Of a DNA stretch of 64,000 bases, positions 1-8,523 are shown piece by piece. Made by a program: the position numbers and the translations under genes. Origin of the DNA: Gammaproteobacteria bacterium (GTDB taxonomy: Bacteria > Pseudomonadota > Gammaproteobacteria > Pseudomonadales > Azotimanducaceae); the NCBI GenBank assembly GCA_026706385.1, contig JAPOYV010000121.1:53461-117460 (forward strand), in the 5' to 3' direction. The notes beneath the pieces are model-generated. The model had not been told where the DNA came from. It made no database searches and was given only the letters and a program-made list of their open reading frames with translations. Within the stretch, counting starts at the first letter, position 1. Each line of letters starts with the position of its first letter.

Positions 1-1
1 C

Positions 2-415
2 GACCTCGGCGTAGGCGCCCGCGTCAACGTCGAGCGGTCGTTTCGGTTGGGCGACGAAGTCGGGGGTCATATCTTGTCGGGGCATGTGGCCGCGGCCACG
101 ACTGTCACGGCGGTGGCCGCGGAGGAAGGCCACCGGCTCCTGACGGTTGCAGTCCCCGAGCGTTGGATGCCCTACCTGATGGCCAAGGGTTTCGTGGCCC
201 TCAACGGTGCCAGCCTGACGATCCAGGATCTCGACCGCGGCGCTTCGACGATCACGGTCAGCCTGATCCCGGAGACGTTGGCACGCACCACCTTCGGCAC
301 CGTCGCGTGCGGTGAGCGGTTGAACCTCGAAGTGGATGCGCAGACGCAGGCTGTGGTCGACACCGTCCGAGCGATGCTGCCGGAATTGCTTCGCGAAGCG
401 CAGAAAGGGCTGTAG
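2..415 (+). CDS. ribE: Riboflavin synthase alpha subunit, 3' part (5' end outside window)
   Basis: Riboflavin synthase converts two 6,7-dimethyl-8-ribityllumazines into riboflavin plus the pyrimidinedione precursor, in the cytoplasm. The 137 visible residues hold the end of the first lumazine-binding barrel and the whole second one. VNVERSFRLGDEVGGHILSGH, the IPETLARTTFG stretch and DAQTQAVVDTV all match the well-known E. coli enzyme (there DWVNVERAAKFSDEIGGHLMSGH and PQTQAVVDTV). The window cuts off the N-terminal part, so no start can be given. The frame runs open from base 2. hspQ follows after 5 bases on the same strand. Confidence 0.93.
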   Translation, partial: DLGVGARVNVERSFRLGDEVGGHILSGHVAAATTVTAVAAEEGHRLLTVAVPERWMPYLMAKGFVALNGASLTIQDLDRGASTITVSLIPETLARTTFGTVACGERLNLEVDAQTQAVVDTVRAMLPELLREAQKGL

Positions 416-420
416 GCGCG

Positions 421-729
421 GTGCCAAGCGTCAAGTTTTCCGTCGGCGAGATCGTCCACCACCTACGTTTCGGCTATCGCGGCGTAATCTACGGCGTCGA
501 CCCCGAGTTCTCGCTTTCGGACGCGTGGTACGAGGAAGTCGCTCGGTCAAGGCCGCCTAAGGACCGCCCTTGGTACCATGTGCTCGTCGATGGTGCGCAG
601 CATCCGACCTACGTGGCGGAGCGTCACCTCGAGGCATCCGAGGATCGGACCCAGGTCGAACATCCGTTGCTCGGCGAACACTTCGAGAGTTACGACGGAC
701 GCCGCTACCACCCGCGCAACGTGCATTGA
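421..729 (+). CDS. hspQ: Heat shock protein HspQ / hemimethylated DNA-binding (YccV) family
   Basis: A 102-residue protein, the usual length for the YccV/HspQ family. FSVGEIVHHLRFGYRGVIYGV, PWYHVLVDG and TYVAERHLE correspond to the family blocks (E. coli: [34 protein letters not shown]). HspQ promotes degradation of some proteins by Lon and other proteases in enterobacteria, and the fold was first described as a hemimethylated-DNA binder. The GTG start lies 5 bases after the ribE stop, so the two genes are probably cotranscribed. The 3' end faces the convergent amidohydrolase gene 7 bases away. Confidence 0.88.
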   Translation: MPSVKFSVGEIVHHLRFGYRGVIYGVDPEFSLSDAWYEEVARSRPPKDRPWYHVLVDGAQHPTYVAERHLEASEDRTQVEHPLLGEHFESYDGRRYHPRNVH

Positions 730-736
730 GCGCAAA

Positions 737-1852
737 TCAGGCGAGCCCGAATACGCCCGCTCCGTTGTCCCAGAAGATCTTGCGGATGCTCGACTCCGGC
801 AAGGGCTGCTTCTCGAGGTCGGCCATGCCGGCAGGCCATGTCCCGTCCGGGTGCGGGTAGTCGGTGTTGAACGTCACGTAGTCGTCGCCCACCAGGCCGC
901 ACACGGCCGGCAAGGTCATCTCGTCGCCCCGGCATGCCACCAGGAAGTTCGACTTGAAGTACTCCGTCGGCCGCTTCTTCAGCAGCGGATGCTCCGCGTT
1001 GCCGGAGAAGTCCCAATGTTGCTCCATGCGTTGCAGCCAATACGGGAGCCACCCGGCATCCGCCTCGACATGCACTATGCGCATCCGCGGGAAGCGTTCG
1101 ATCACCCCGTACCAGATCAAGCTCATCATCGCGACCATGGCCTCGAACGGGTGCGCGATGATGTGGCCGGAAGTGTGGGTTTCCATGCGTTCGCCGAACG
1201 AGGGCAGATACGGGGAGCCCGAGTCGTGGATGCACAGGGGCAGGCCGAGATCCTCGACGACGGCCCACAGCGGGTCGTTGGCCTCGTGATGCAGATTGCG
1301 GCCGCAGACGGGGTTGGGTCTGACATAGAAGCCGGCGGCGCCCTTGCCGGCGGTGCGCTTGGCTTCCTCGATGGCGAGATCGGGTGCCTGCACGGGGAGC
1401 ATCGCCGCCATCCGCAGCCGGTGGGGAGCGGCGCTGCAGTACGCAAGGCTCCAGTCGTTGTACGCACGGCACACGGCGGCGAGCAACTCCGGGTCTTTGA
1501 ACTCCTTGCCGAGCATCTGGCCGCCGACCGTGGGGTAGAGCACTTGCGCATCGACGCCGTGGGCATCCATGTCCGCCAGTCGCGCCTCGGGCCGGAAACC
1601 CGTTGCGCGGGCCTTTTCGTGCTTCTCCATCCCGCGCGCTGCCGCTTCGTGAAACTCCTTCGAGTGCATGGGATAGCTGCCGTCCTGCTTGGTGATCGGC
1701 TCGCCCTCCACGCACATCCCGGCGCGTCCGTTGCCCATGTCGCCGATCCGCGGCGCACGGTCGGCGAACGCGGGGTCGATGTGGTCAACCCAGATGTTCG
1801 GCGGCTCCATCTGGTGCGAATCCGTGTCGAGAATACGAAAACCGTTGCGCAT
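737..1852 (-). CDS. Metal-dependent amidohydrolase (Amidohydro_2 family)
   Basis: A 371-residue TIM-barrel hydrolase of the Amidohydro_2 type (relatives include ACMSD and 4-oxalomesaconate hydratase-like decarboxylases/hydrolases). The N-terminal D-T-D-S-H block (residues 9-13) supplies the first metal ligands. HDSGSP and HIIAHPFEAM carry later histidines, and FNTDYPHPDG holds the conserved C-terminal aspartate. Length and motif order fit the family. It diverges from a luciferase-like monooxygenase operon with a 118-bp gap, so a shared regulatory region is likely. The substrate cannot be told from sequence; decarboxylation or hydrolysis of an aromatic or ring-cleavage product would fit the neighbours. 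Confidence 0.8.
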   Translation of the reverse strand: MRNGFRILDTDSHQMEPPNIWVDHIDPAFADRAPRIGDMGNGRAGMCVEGEPITKQDGSYPMHSKEFHEAAARGMEKHEKARATGFRPEARLADMDAHGVDAQVLYPTVGGQMLGKEFKDPELLAAVCRAYNDWSLAYCSAAPHRLRMAAMLPVQAPDLAIEEAKRTAGKGAAGFYVRPNPVCGRNLHHEANDPLWAVVEDLGLPLCIHDSGSPYLPSFGERMETHTSGHIIAHPFEAMVAMMSLIWYGVIERFPRMRIVHVEADAGWLPYWLQRMEQHWDFSGNAEHPLLKKRPTEYFKSNFLVACRGDEMTLPAVCGLVGDDYVTFNTDYPHPDGTWPAGMADLEKQPLPESSIRKIFWDNGAGVFGLA

Positions 1853-1970
1853 GCTCCCTCCCGCTGGCGACCGCCTACCTAACGCTAACCGCTTACGCCG
1901 CTCGATTCAAAGCGCGCAAAGCCGGTCCTGCGTGGGTTAGGCTGTGCGCGTTCGCTGATGGGAGGGAACC

Positions 1971-2834
1971 GTGCACTTCGGATTGCGCTACTGCAACACG
2001 GGCCGCTACGTCGACGGTGCCAAGGCGGTGGAACTGGTGCAGGCGGCCGAAGAGGCCGGGTTCGAGTCCGCGTGGACCGTCGAACACACCGTGGTGCCGG
2101 CCGGGCATGCATCGGCCTATCCGTATTCCGCGGACGGTCGCATGGCGGGCGGCGTCTACGACTTCCCGCTTCCCGATCCGCTCATCTGGATGGCCTACGT
2201 TGCCGCGCGAACGACCTCGATCAAGCTCGGCACCGGGATTCTCATCCTGCCCCAGCACAGCCCCGTGATCACCGCCAAGCAGGTCGCCACGCTCGACGTC
2301 ATGTCCGGTGGACGCGTCCTCCTAGGCATCGGCGTCGGTTGGCTGAAGGAGGAGTTCGAGGCCATCGGTGCTTCGTTCTCCGACCGCGCTCGGCGCACTG
2401 ATGAGTACGTGGCCGTTTTGCGCACGCTGTGGGCAGAGGAGCGCCCGTCGTTCACCGGCGAGTTCATCCGTTTCGACGGCGCCTACTGCCGGCCGCAGCC
2501 CGTGAACGGCACGGTCCCAATCCACGTCGGTGGCCACTCGCCCGCCGCGGCGCGCCGCGCGGGTCGGCTCGGCGACGGCTTCTTCCCAGCACGCGGCAAT
2601 CCGGTCGAACTCGTCGCGATGGCGCGCGACGCGGCCACGGCCGCGGGACGGGATCCGGATGCGCTCGAGATCACGCTGAGTTGCCCGGAGGACTTGGGCG
2701 ACTTGGCGTCGCTCAAGGACCTCGGCGTGCACCGCGTCCTCGTACCGGTGAATTCCACGCCGGGCATGGTGGCGGCAGCCCGGAATCCGGAAGGCGTGCT
2801 GGCTTGGCGCGCGCGGATCGAGGAGTTGGCCTGA
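1971..2834 (+). CDS. Luciferase-like (LLM class) flavin-dependent oxidoreductase
   Basis: A 287-residue bacterial-luciferase-family TIM barrel. WTVEHTVVPAG near the N-terminus, KLGTGILILPQHSPV, and RVLLGIGVGWLKEEFEA are hallmark segments of the family often annotated as F420-dependent. Members use FMNH2 or reduced F420 to oxidise or reduce small organic substrates. Nothing here fixes which cofactor is used; the GxGxGW-type block is common to both. The GTG start is preceded by a GGAGGG ribosome site at about 1961. The stop codon shares one base with the ATG of the next gene, so translational coupling is likely. Confidence 0.82.
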   Translation: MHFGLRYCNTGRYVDGAKAVELVQAAEEAGFESAWTVEHTVVPAGHASAYPYSADGRMAGGVYDFPLPDPLIWMAYVAARTTSIKLGTGILILPQHSPVITAKQVATLDVMSGGRVLLGIGVGWLKEEFEAIGASFSDRARRTDEYVAVLRTLWAEERPSFTGEFIRFDGAYCRPQPVNGTVPIHVGGHSPAAARRAGRLGDGFFPARGNPVELVAMARDAATAAGRDPDALEITLSCPEDLGDLASLKDLGVHRVLVPVNSTPGMVAAARNPEGVLAWRARIEELA

Positions 2835-3523
2835 TGTCCGACCCCCGGGACGAGGGCTTGCGGCGACAGCTTGCGAACCTTGCCGAGCGCCCGGTGGCGG
2901 GGTGGAAGATCGGCCTGACCTCGGGCGTTGCGCGCGACAGCATGGGCGCGGGGTTCCGGCCGTTCGGGTACATCCTCGCAGATCGGGTGTTCGCGAGTGG
3001 CGCGGTGATTCCGCTGGCACCCTTCCGGAACGGCGAAGACATCCGCGTGGGCGTCGAGAATGAGCTGTGTTTCCGCATGGGCGCCGCGCTGTCGGGGGAA
3101 GTCAGTGCCGACGACGCCCGTGCAGCGGTCGCGAGTGTGGCCGCCGGCTTCGAGATCAACGAGCAGCGCCTGGCGCGCGACGCCAGCGTCGTCGACCGGC
3201 TCGGCGACGACCTCAATCAGTGGGGGATCGTGGCCGGCGAGGACGTCGTCTTGGATTTCTCGTCGTTCGACTTTGCGTCGCTGAGCGTGGCCCTTGCCTT
3301 GGACGACGTCGTGGTCGAGACGGTCGCGGCGCGCGGTCACATCGACGACCACTTCGCCTCGATCGCGGCGCTGGCACGCCAGCTCGGTCGTTTCGGCCGC
3401 ACACTGGAAGCCGGGAGCCGCGTCATCACCGGCTCCTATACGCGCCAGCGCGTCGCCGATGCGTGTCGCTGGCAAGGGGATTTCGGCCCGGAGATCGGGC
3501 GCGTCAGCGTGGAGTTTCGATGA
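2834..3523 (+). CDS. 2-keto-4-pentenoate hydratase / fumarylacetoacetate hydrolase-like protein
   Basis: A 229-residue protein of the hydratase-decarboxylase branch of the FAH family (MhpD, DmpE, DmpH-like), which hydrates 2-hydroxypenta-2,4-dienoate-type ring-cleavage products or decarboxylates related oxo-acids. WKIGLTSG at the N-terminus, the acidic VGVENELCF metal-binding strand, ASVAAGFEINEQR and the final GPEIGRVSVEF are typical. The open frame extends upstream into the previous gene, but the ATG at 2834 (overlapping the upstream TGA) gives the right N-terminus. Its stop overlaps the next ATG as ATGA. The trio of genes suggests degradation of an aromatic or cyclic compound. Confidence 0.75.
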   Translation: MSDPRDEGLRRQLANLAERPVAGWKIGLTSGVARDSMGAGFRPFGYILADRVFASGAVIPLAPFRNGEDIRVGVENELCFRMGAALSGEVSADDARAAVASVAAGFEINEQRLARDASVVDRLGDDLNQWGIVAGEDVVLDFSSFDFASLSVALALDDVVVETVAARGHIDDHFASIAALARQLGRFGRTLEAGSRVITGSYTRQRVADACRWQGDFGPEIGRVSVEFR

Positions 3524-4485
3524 AGGTTCTGATCGTGCCGGGGCTGACCCTGCGCAGCGTGGATCCGGCGGACGTGGACCGCATCCGCGTTGCCGGTGGC
3601 GGGGCGGATGTGGTCATCGCTTCGGATCCGGAAATGGCGCTCGCCGAGGCGGCGGACGCGGATGTGATCTTCGGCGGCGTGTCGAGATCGATGTATCTCG
3701 CGGCCAAGAAACTGCGTTGGGTGCATGCCATCGCGTCGGGCGTCGATGGCTACCTGTACGACGAGTTCCGCAAGGGCGACGTCGTGCTGACCAGCGAGAA
3801 GGGTCTCGTCGGCGAACACCTCGCCGACCACGCCTTCGGCCTGCTGTTGATGCTGACCCGTCAGCTCAAAACGGCCACGCATCTCGGTCCCGACGCCTGG
3901 AACCATCGGCCAACGATGCGGGCCAAGGAGATCGAGTTGACCGGTGCCACGATGGGCATATTCGGTTTCGGCGGCACGGGACGGGCCGTGGCGCGCCGGG
4001 CGGCCGCATTCGGCATGTCGGTCATGGCCCTGGACCGCGACCCGGTGCCTGTCTCGGCCGAGGTGGACGTCGTGCATGGACCGGACGACTTCGACGAACT
4101 GCTTGCCGCGTCGGACGTCGTCGCCATCTGTTGTCCGCTGACGCCGGAGACCCGGGGGAAGTTCGGCGCCGCGGCGTTCCGCACGATGAAGAAGGAAGCC
4201 ATCTTGGTGAACGTGACGCGCGGCGAGGTGATGGTGGAGGGGGATCTGGTACAGGCCCTCGAGTCCGGCGAGATTCGCGGCGCCGCGCTCGACGTGGCCC
4301 CGCGCGAGCCGCTGCCCGCGGACAGCCGCTTGTGGTCTTTTCCGCAAGTGGCGATGACGCCCCACACCGCCGGGGCGAGCCAATTCCGCGCCGGGCGCAA
4401 CATCGACCGGTTCGTCCGCAACCTGGAGCGTCTGCGCCAGGGCGAGCCCCTCGAGGGCGTGATCGACAAAGAGCTCGGTTACTAG
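3520..4485 (+). CDS. D-2-hydroxyacid dehydrogenase (NAD(P)-dependent)
   Basis: A 321-residue member of the D-isomer specific 2-hydroxyacid dehydrogenase family, which interconverts 2-oxoacids and D-2-hydroxyacids. The Rossmann motif GIFGFGGTGRAVA is mid-protein. The catalytic Arg lies in NVTRGEVMVEGDL, the Glu in DVAPREPLP and the His in MTPHTAGA, so all three catalytic residues are present. The start is the ATG inside the ATGA overlap with the upstream hydratase, and the larger open frame upstream is a shadow. It is the last gene of the three-gene operon; tag follows after 17 bases with its own reading frame. Confidence 0.87.
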   Translation: MKVLIVPGLTLRSVDPADVDRIRVAGGGADVVIASDPEMALAEAADADVIFGGVSRSMYLAAKKLRWVHAIASGVDGYLYDEFRKGDVVLTSEKGLVGEHLADHAFGLLLMLTRQLKTATHLGPDAWNHRPTMRAKEIELTGATMGIFGFGGTGRAVARRAAAFGMSVMALDRDPVPVSAEVDVVHGPDDFDELLAASDVVAICCPLTPETRGKFGAAAFRTMKKEAILVNVTRGEVMVEGDLVQALESGEIRGAALDVAPREPLPADSRLWSFPQVAMTPHTAGASQFRAGRNIDRFVRNLERLRQGEPLEGVIDKELGY

Positions 4486-4502
4486 CGGCTTAGGGGCCTT
4501 TA

Positions 4503-5102
4503 GTGCCTAGTGTCGAGCCTCGTCGCTGTGCCTGGTGTGGCGACGACCCGCTCCTCATCGATTACCACGACACCGAGTGGGGTGTGCCGAGTGTCGACGA
4601 CCGGCACCTGTTCGAATTGCTCACGTTGGAGGGTGCCCAGGCCGGCTTGAGCTGGATCACCATCCTCAAGAAGCGCGACGGGTACCGGGCCGCGTTCGCG
4701 GGCTTCGATGTCGACGAAGTTGCGCGTTTCGACGCTCGCCGCGTGGCCGCGCTTTGCGATGACGCCCGCATCGTGCGTAACCGCGCGAAGATCGAGTCCA
4801 CGGTGGGCAATGCGCGAGCCGTCCTGTACCTTCGGGAGGAGGGCCGAACGCTCTGCGGATTCCTCTGGGGATTCGTCGACGGACGCCCCGTCCGGAACGC
4901 CTACGCCGCGAGCGGAGAGATCCCAGCGCAGAGCGCGCAGTCACGCGCCATGAGCGCGGCACTCAAGAAACGCGGGTTCAAGTTCTGCGGTCCGACGATC
5001 TGCTATGCACTCATGCAGGCGGCCGGGCTGGTCAACGACCACGTTACCGGTTGCTTCCGGCACCCGGAGTTGTCCTACGTGCCGCTGCAACCCTCGCAGT
5101 AG
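4503..5102 (+). CDS. tag: DNA-3-methyladenine glycosylase I
   Basis: Tag removes 3-methyladenine from alkylated DNA by base excision. The 199-residue product matches the E. coli enzyme along its length: DYHDTEWGVP, LEGAQAGLSWITILKKR, ALKKRGFKFCGPTICYALMQ and the final VNDHVTGCFRH. Zinc-site residues (an N-terminal Cys near residue 9, His of YHDTEW, and His/Cys of DHVTGC) are retained. A GTG start is assumed. The 3' end overlaps the convergent decayed thioredoxin-like gene by 28 bases. Confidence 0.94.
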   Translation: MPSVEPRRCAWCGDDPLLIDYHDTEWGVPSVDDRHLFELLTLEGAQAGLSWITILKKRDGYRAAFAGFDVDEVARFDARRVAALCDDARIVRNRAKIESTVGNARAVLYLREEGRTLCGFLWGFVDGRPVRNAYAASGEIPAQSAQSRAMSAALKKRGFKFCGPTICYALMQAAGLVNDHVTGCFRHPELSYVPLQPSQ

Positions 5103-5442
5103 TCTAGGCACGCCTGCATCCGCTCTCGGTCGCGGTTCGTCTTGGCCCGTTCTGGTCCCGACTGTGCGACCGCTACCGCCTTGTCGCGTTCTCCTCGGGT
5201 CGCAAGGAGACGCGCCAGTGTGTCGACGATGGCCAGGTCTTCGCCTCCGGTCATCCAGAACGCTTCTCGTGCCTGTGCGACGTTAGCGTCGATGGGTGAC
5301 CCGGTGGGATAGCCAGCCCAGGCCAGTGCGTTGTTGGCCAGTGGCTCGTTCGCTTCCGCGTCCACCTTGAGCGCTACGGTGTGCTCGGCGAGCCAGGTGG
5401 CGACCCGCGCATGCCAAGCAGCAGCCCGCCCAGTGCGAGCAT
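5075..5442 (-). pseudogene. Decayed thioredoxin-fold/TPR protein remnant
   Basis: On the minus strand, directly after the response regulator, an ATG at 5442 begins a short signal-like peptide, MLALGGLLLGMRG, that soon stops. The overlapping frame continues with WLAEHTVALKVDAEANEPLA, resembling the first beta-alpha unit of a thioredoxin. It then runs, without the rest of that fold, into DLAIVDTLARLLATRGERDKAV, which resembles a TPR-like tail seen in secreted thioredoxin-family proteins. I read this as an exported thioredoxin-TPR gene that suffered a frameshift near the signal peptide and an internal deletion. It could instead be an unrelated small open frame; no full domain remains. Confidence 0.4.
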
Positions 5443-5465
5443 CCTCGTGGCGGTGCGGGTAGGCA

Positions 5466-6167
5466 CTACGAGATGGCCAGCTTGAAGCCGGCGCCGTGCA
5501 CCGTCTCGATGGGATCCAGTCCGCCGTCGCGCAGCTTGGCGCGCAGACGACGTATGTGGCTGTCGATGGTCCGGTCGCTGACCACGCGGCGACCCGTGTA
5601 GGCACCCGCCATCAGGGCGTCGCGGTCGCAGACCTTGCCTTGCTTCAGTGCCAGGGTCGTCAGCAGTCCGAACTCCGTACGCGTGAGGTCCACGGCGCGG
5701 CCGTGCACGGTCGCCGTCTGCGCATCGAGGTCGATTTGCAACGCCCCGGCGACGATTTCGTTGCCATCCGGTGCCGCAAGGGCGTCCGCACGCCGGAACT
5801 GGGCCTTGACGCGGGCCACGAGTTCGCGGGGGCTGAAAGGCTTCGCGATGTAGTCGTCGCCGCCCGCCTCGAGCCCGACCACGCGATCCGGTTCGGCATC
5901 CTTGGACGACAGGAAGAGGATCGGCACGTTGCGGCTTTGTGGCGGGTTGGCCCCGGCCGTGTCGCGGATCGCCCGGCAGACGTCGAGACCGGTAAGCTCC
6001 GGCATGAGGATGTCGAGGATCACGAGGTCCGGTCGATGGCGCGTGAATTCCGCCAAGGTGGACCGGCCGTCTGCAGCTTCGATCACGTCGAACCCGGCCC
6101 GCCGCAATGCGAAGCAGATCACATCGCGGATGTGCGAGTCGTCGTCGGCCACCAGGATCGTGCGCAT
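5466..6167 (-). CDS. Two-component response regulator, OmpR/PhoB family
   Basis: A 233-residue regulator with an N-terminal receiver (residues 1-120) and a C-terminal winged-helix DNA-binding domain. The acidic pocket is DDD at 8-10, the phospho-acceptor is D52 in LVILDILMP, and the conserved Lys is K109 in YIAKPFSPREL. The effector part has DLTRTEFGLL, RVVSDRTIDSHIRRLRAKL and the terminal VHGAGFKL wing. The loop GANPPQSRN between beta-4 segments is longer than usual. No histidine kinase lies next to it, so it is an orphan in this window. Its targets are unknown. Confidence 0.9.
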   Translation of the reverse strand: MRTILVADDDSHIRDVICFALRRAGFDVIEAADGRSTLAEFTRHRPDLVILDILMPELTGLDVCRAIRDTAGANPPQSRNVPILFLSSKDAEPDRVVGLEAGGDDYIAKPFSPRELVARVKAQFRRADALAAPDGNEIVAGALQIDLDAQTATVHGRAVDLTRTEFGLLTTLALKQGKVCDRDALMAGAYTGRRVVSDRTIDSHIRRLRAKLRDGGLDPIETVHGAGFKLAIS

Positions 6168-6263
6168 CGATGACGAGCTTATCGCAAGAGAACTTGCTTC
6201 GACGGCGGTGATGGCGTCTCATTTGGCGTTCCGTGACCGCGGCCTGATTGTGAGGTGGGATCG

Positions 6264-7106
6264 ATGACGAGGGCGATTGGCGAGGCAGAGAGAACCGCCT
6301 TCGCACGGCAGGGTTATGTCGTTCTCGAGTCCGTCATCGGTGCGGCGGATCTCGCCATGCTGCGCCGAGAATGCGCCGTCTTCGTCGAGCGAACCGACGC
6401 TTGGCTCGCCGAGCGCGGCACCGATGTGTTCGGGATCACCCATCGCGGCAAGCGCTACTTCATCAGCAACCGCTACCGCGACAGCGCGGACTTGCCGCAG
6501 TTCGTGTTCGGCGAAACGATGCGCGCGATCACCACGGCCTTCCTCGGCGACACCGTTTATCTCTTCAACGAGCAGTGGGTCGTCAAGGGTGCGGAACAGG
6601 GCATGAAGTTCGCTTGGCACCAGGACTCCGGCTACGTGCAGTTCAACGATCCCGGCAATCAGCACAAGCCCTATCTCACCTGCTGGTGTGCCTTGGACGA
6701 CATGTCCGCGTCCAACGGCACGATCTCGGTCATGCCGCATGACCGCGTGGGCTCCCGCGACACCGTCTTCCCGCACCGACGCGAGGAGGGCACGAACGAC
6801 CTCGTCGGCTACGACGGGGACGACCCTGGCGAACTGATCGAGATGCCAGCAGGCAGCGTCGCGGTGTTCTCCAGCACGAGCCTGCACCGCAGCGGGCCGA
6901 ATACCACGGACCGTTGGCGTCGCGTATACCTGACGCAGTACAGCGCCGAGCGAATCCGTAGCACGAAGGGCGACCTCTGGGGGCAGGGTGTTCCGTTCGT
7001 CGCGGGCGGCGAGCTGGTCTACGACCCGACGACCGACGTGGCCGAACCGATGCCGCAGTGGCTCCGGGCGCGGCGCCGCGCCGCGGGGGTATCAAACTCT
7101 CAATAG
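6264..7106 (+). CDS. Phytanoyl-CoA dioxygenase (PhyH) family protein
   Basis: A roughly 280-residue Fe(II)/2-oxoglutarate dioxygenase of the PhyH family. The iron-binding H-x-D is visible in FAWHQDSGYVQF, the distal His in SSTSLHRSGPN, and the 2-oxoglutarate-binding Arg probably in the following WRRVYLTQYS strand. The N-terminal ERTAFARQGYVVLESVI is the usual start of the family. An upstream GTG at 6255 is possible, but the ATG at 6264 is preferred. Substrates in this family range from acyl-CoAs to ectoine and secondary metabolites and cannot be predicted here. The 3' end overlaps the convergent aroA stop by 7 bases. Confidence 0.85.
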   Translation: MTRAIGEAERTAFARQGYVVLESVIGAADLAMLRRECAVFVERTDAWLAERGTDVFGITHRGKRYFISNRYRDSADLPQFVFGETMRAITTAFLGDTVYLFNEQWVVKGAEQGMKFAWHQDSGYVQFNDPGNQHKPYLTCWCALDDMSASNGTISVMPHDRVGSRDTVFPHRREEGTNDLVGYDGDDPGELIEMPAGSVAVFSSTSLHRSGPNTTDRWRRVYLTQYSAERIRSTKGDLWGQGVPFVAGGELVYDPTTDVAEPMPQWLRARRRAAGVSNSQ

Positions 7107-8389
7107 ACCCGTCTGAAGTCGTCCCAGTAGTCGGCGTAGGTCTTGGTCACGCAATCGGCACCCTGGATCCGGCAGTCGCCGATTCGACTCGCCAGTACCG
7201 AAAGCGCCATCGCCATGCGGTGATCCTCGTAGGTCTCCAAGTCGGCGGGGTGCGGATTCGCGGCCGGGTAGATCGTCATGGCATCGTCGAATTCGTCCAC
7301 CCGGACGCCCACCTTGCGCAGCTCCGCCGTGCCGGCGGCAATGCGATCGCATTCCTTGACGCGCAGCGTCGCGAGCCCGGTCAAGCGGGTCGGATTCGGC
7401 AGGAAGGGTGCCATGGCCATGGCCGTTGGAGCCGCGTCGGGCATGTTGCTGAAGTCCACCGTGCCGAGGGCCTCGAGGTGGCCGGTGCCGGATACGCGCA
7501 CGGACCCGGGCGCGCGTTCGATCCGCGCCCCTGCGCGTTCACAGACGTCGGCAAAGGCGAACTCGCCTTGCCGAGTGTCGTCGCCCAGGTTCGAGAAGGA
7601 CACCGTGCCCCGATGGAGGGTCGCCAGGGCCATGTGGTAGGTGGCGGCCGATGCATCACCCTCGATCACCACCCGACCGCCGCGGTACCGTCCCGGCGGC
7701 ACGAAGACCGTGGTGTCGTCAATCCAGCGGACGAGCGCGCCGCGCCGCGCCATCTCGGTCTCCGTGACGCCAATGTAGGAAGCGCTTGCACGCTCGCCAC
7801 GGAGGCGGATCTTGAGCCCGCGCGGTAGACCGGCGGCCGAGAGCAGGAGGGCCGTCAGGTACTGGCTGGTGACGTCGGTTCGCAAGGTGGCCTCGGGCGC
7901 GGGTGCGGCAGGTCCCGTGATGGAAATCGGCAGGAATCCTTCCGCCGACTCGACCGTGCAGCCGATCTCCTCGAGCGACTCGAGGAGATCCCGGTTGGGG
8001 CGGTGGTGAAGTTGGGCATGTCCGGTGAAGCTGGTCCGCGTCGTGCGCAGCGCGGCGTGCGCCAGCAGCAGCCGCAACGAGACCCCGCTCATGCCGAGAT
8101 CGAGCTGCACCGGGTCGCAAGATTCGCCGGCCAGGTGGAGCGTCGCCGTCTTGCCGTCACGTCCTACCGAGGTGCCGAGTCTCGCGACGCAGTCGAGCAT
8201 GGCGTCGATGTCGTCGCAACGGGGCACACCTTCGAGTCGGGTCGCCTCGACCGCGAGAGTCGACATCAGGATGTGCCGGAGAGCGATCGACTTGCTTCCC
8301 GGTAGGACGAGGTCGAGGGAGAACGGCCCCTCGACGCGGTCGATGCGGCGCGTCGTGGTCACTTCCCGTGCTTGTCGGCTTGGGTACAT
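7100..8389 (-). CDS. aroA: 3-phosphoshikimate 1-carboxyvinyltransferase (EPSP synthase)
   Basis: EPSP synthase joins shikimate-3-phosphate and phosphoenolpyruvate in the shikimate pathway. The 429-residue product keeps LPGSKSIALR (K33, S34, R38), the arginine of HHRPNRD, TSQYLTALL, the catalytic Asp of MPDAAPT, LRVKECDR, DHRMAM and KTYADY, in the order seen in E. coli AroA. An ATG at 8455 would add 22 residues, but 8389 fits the family N-terminus and has a GGTAGGA site upstream. The phosphoenolpyruvate-site loop reads G-V-S-L-R-L where the E. coli enzyme has G-T-A-M-R-P. aroA stands alone here rather than in the usual pheA-aroA-cmk cluster. Confidence 0.93.
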   Translation of the reverse strand: MYPSRQAREVTTTRRIDRVEGPFSLDLVLPGSKSIALRHILMSTLAVEATRLEGVPRCDDIDAMLDCVARLGTSVGRDGKTATLHLAGESCDPVQLDLGMSGVSLRLLLAHAALRTTRTSFTGHAQLHHRPNRDLLESLEEIGCTVESAEGFLPISITGPAAPAPEATLRTDVTSQYLTALLLSAAGLPRGLKIRLRGERASASYIGVTETEMARRGALVRWIDDTTVFVPPGRYRGGRVVIEGDASAATYHMALATLHRGTVSFSNLGDDTRQGEFAFADVCERAGARIERAPGSVRVSGTGHLEALGTVDFSNMPDAAPTAMAMAPFLPNPTRLTGLATLRVKECDRIAAGTAELRKVGVRVDEFDDAMTIYPAANPHPADLETYEDHRMAMALSVLASRIGDCRIQGADCVTKTYADYWDDFRRVY

Positions 8390-8523
8390 CAATCCTACCA
8401 ATATGGCCGATCGGTTAAGTAGGACCGGCAGGGCCGCGAACCGCGCCGCGGACACCGGAGCGCGTGGATTGAACTGCTACAATCCGGCGCTTCGCGCAAC
8501 GCAGACATCCAAGGGGACCGACC

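Noticed and set aside
578..1882. A 434-residue plus-strand open frame
   Set aside because: It is antisense to the amidohydrolase, which has clear motifs; the long frame is a GC-rich shadow.
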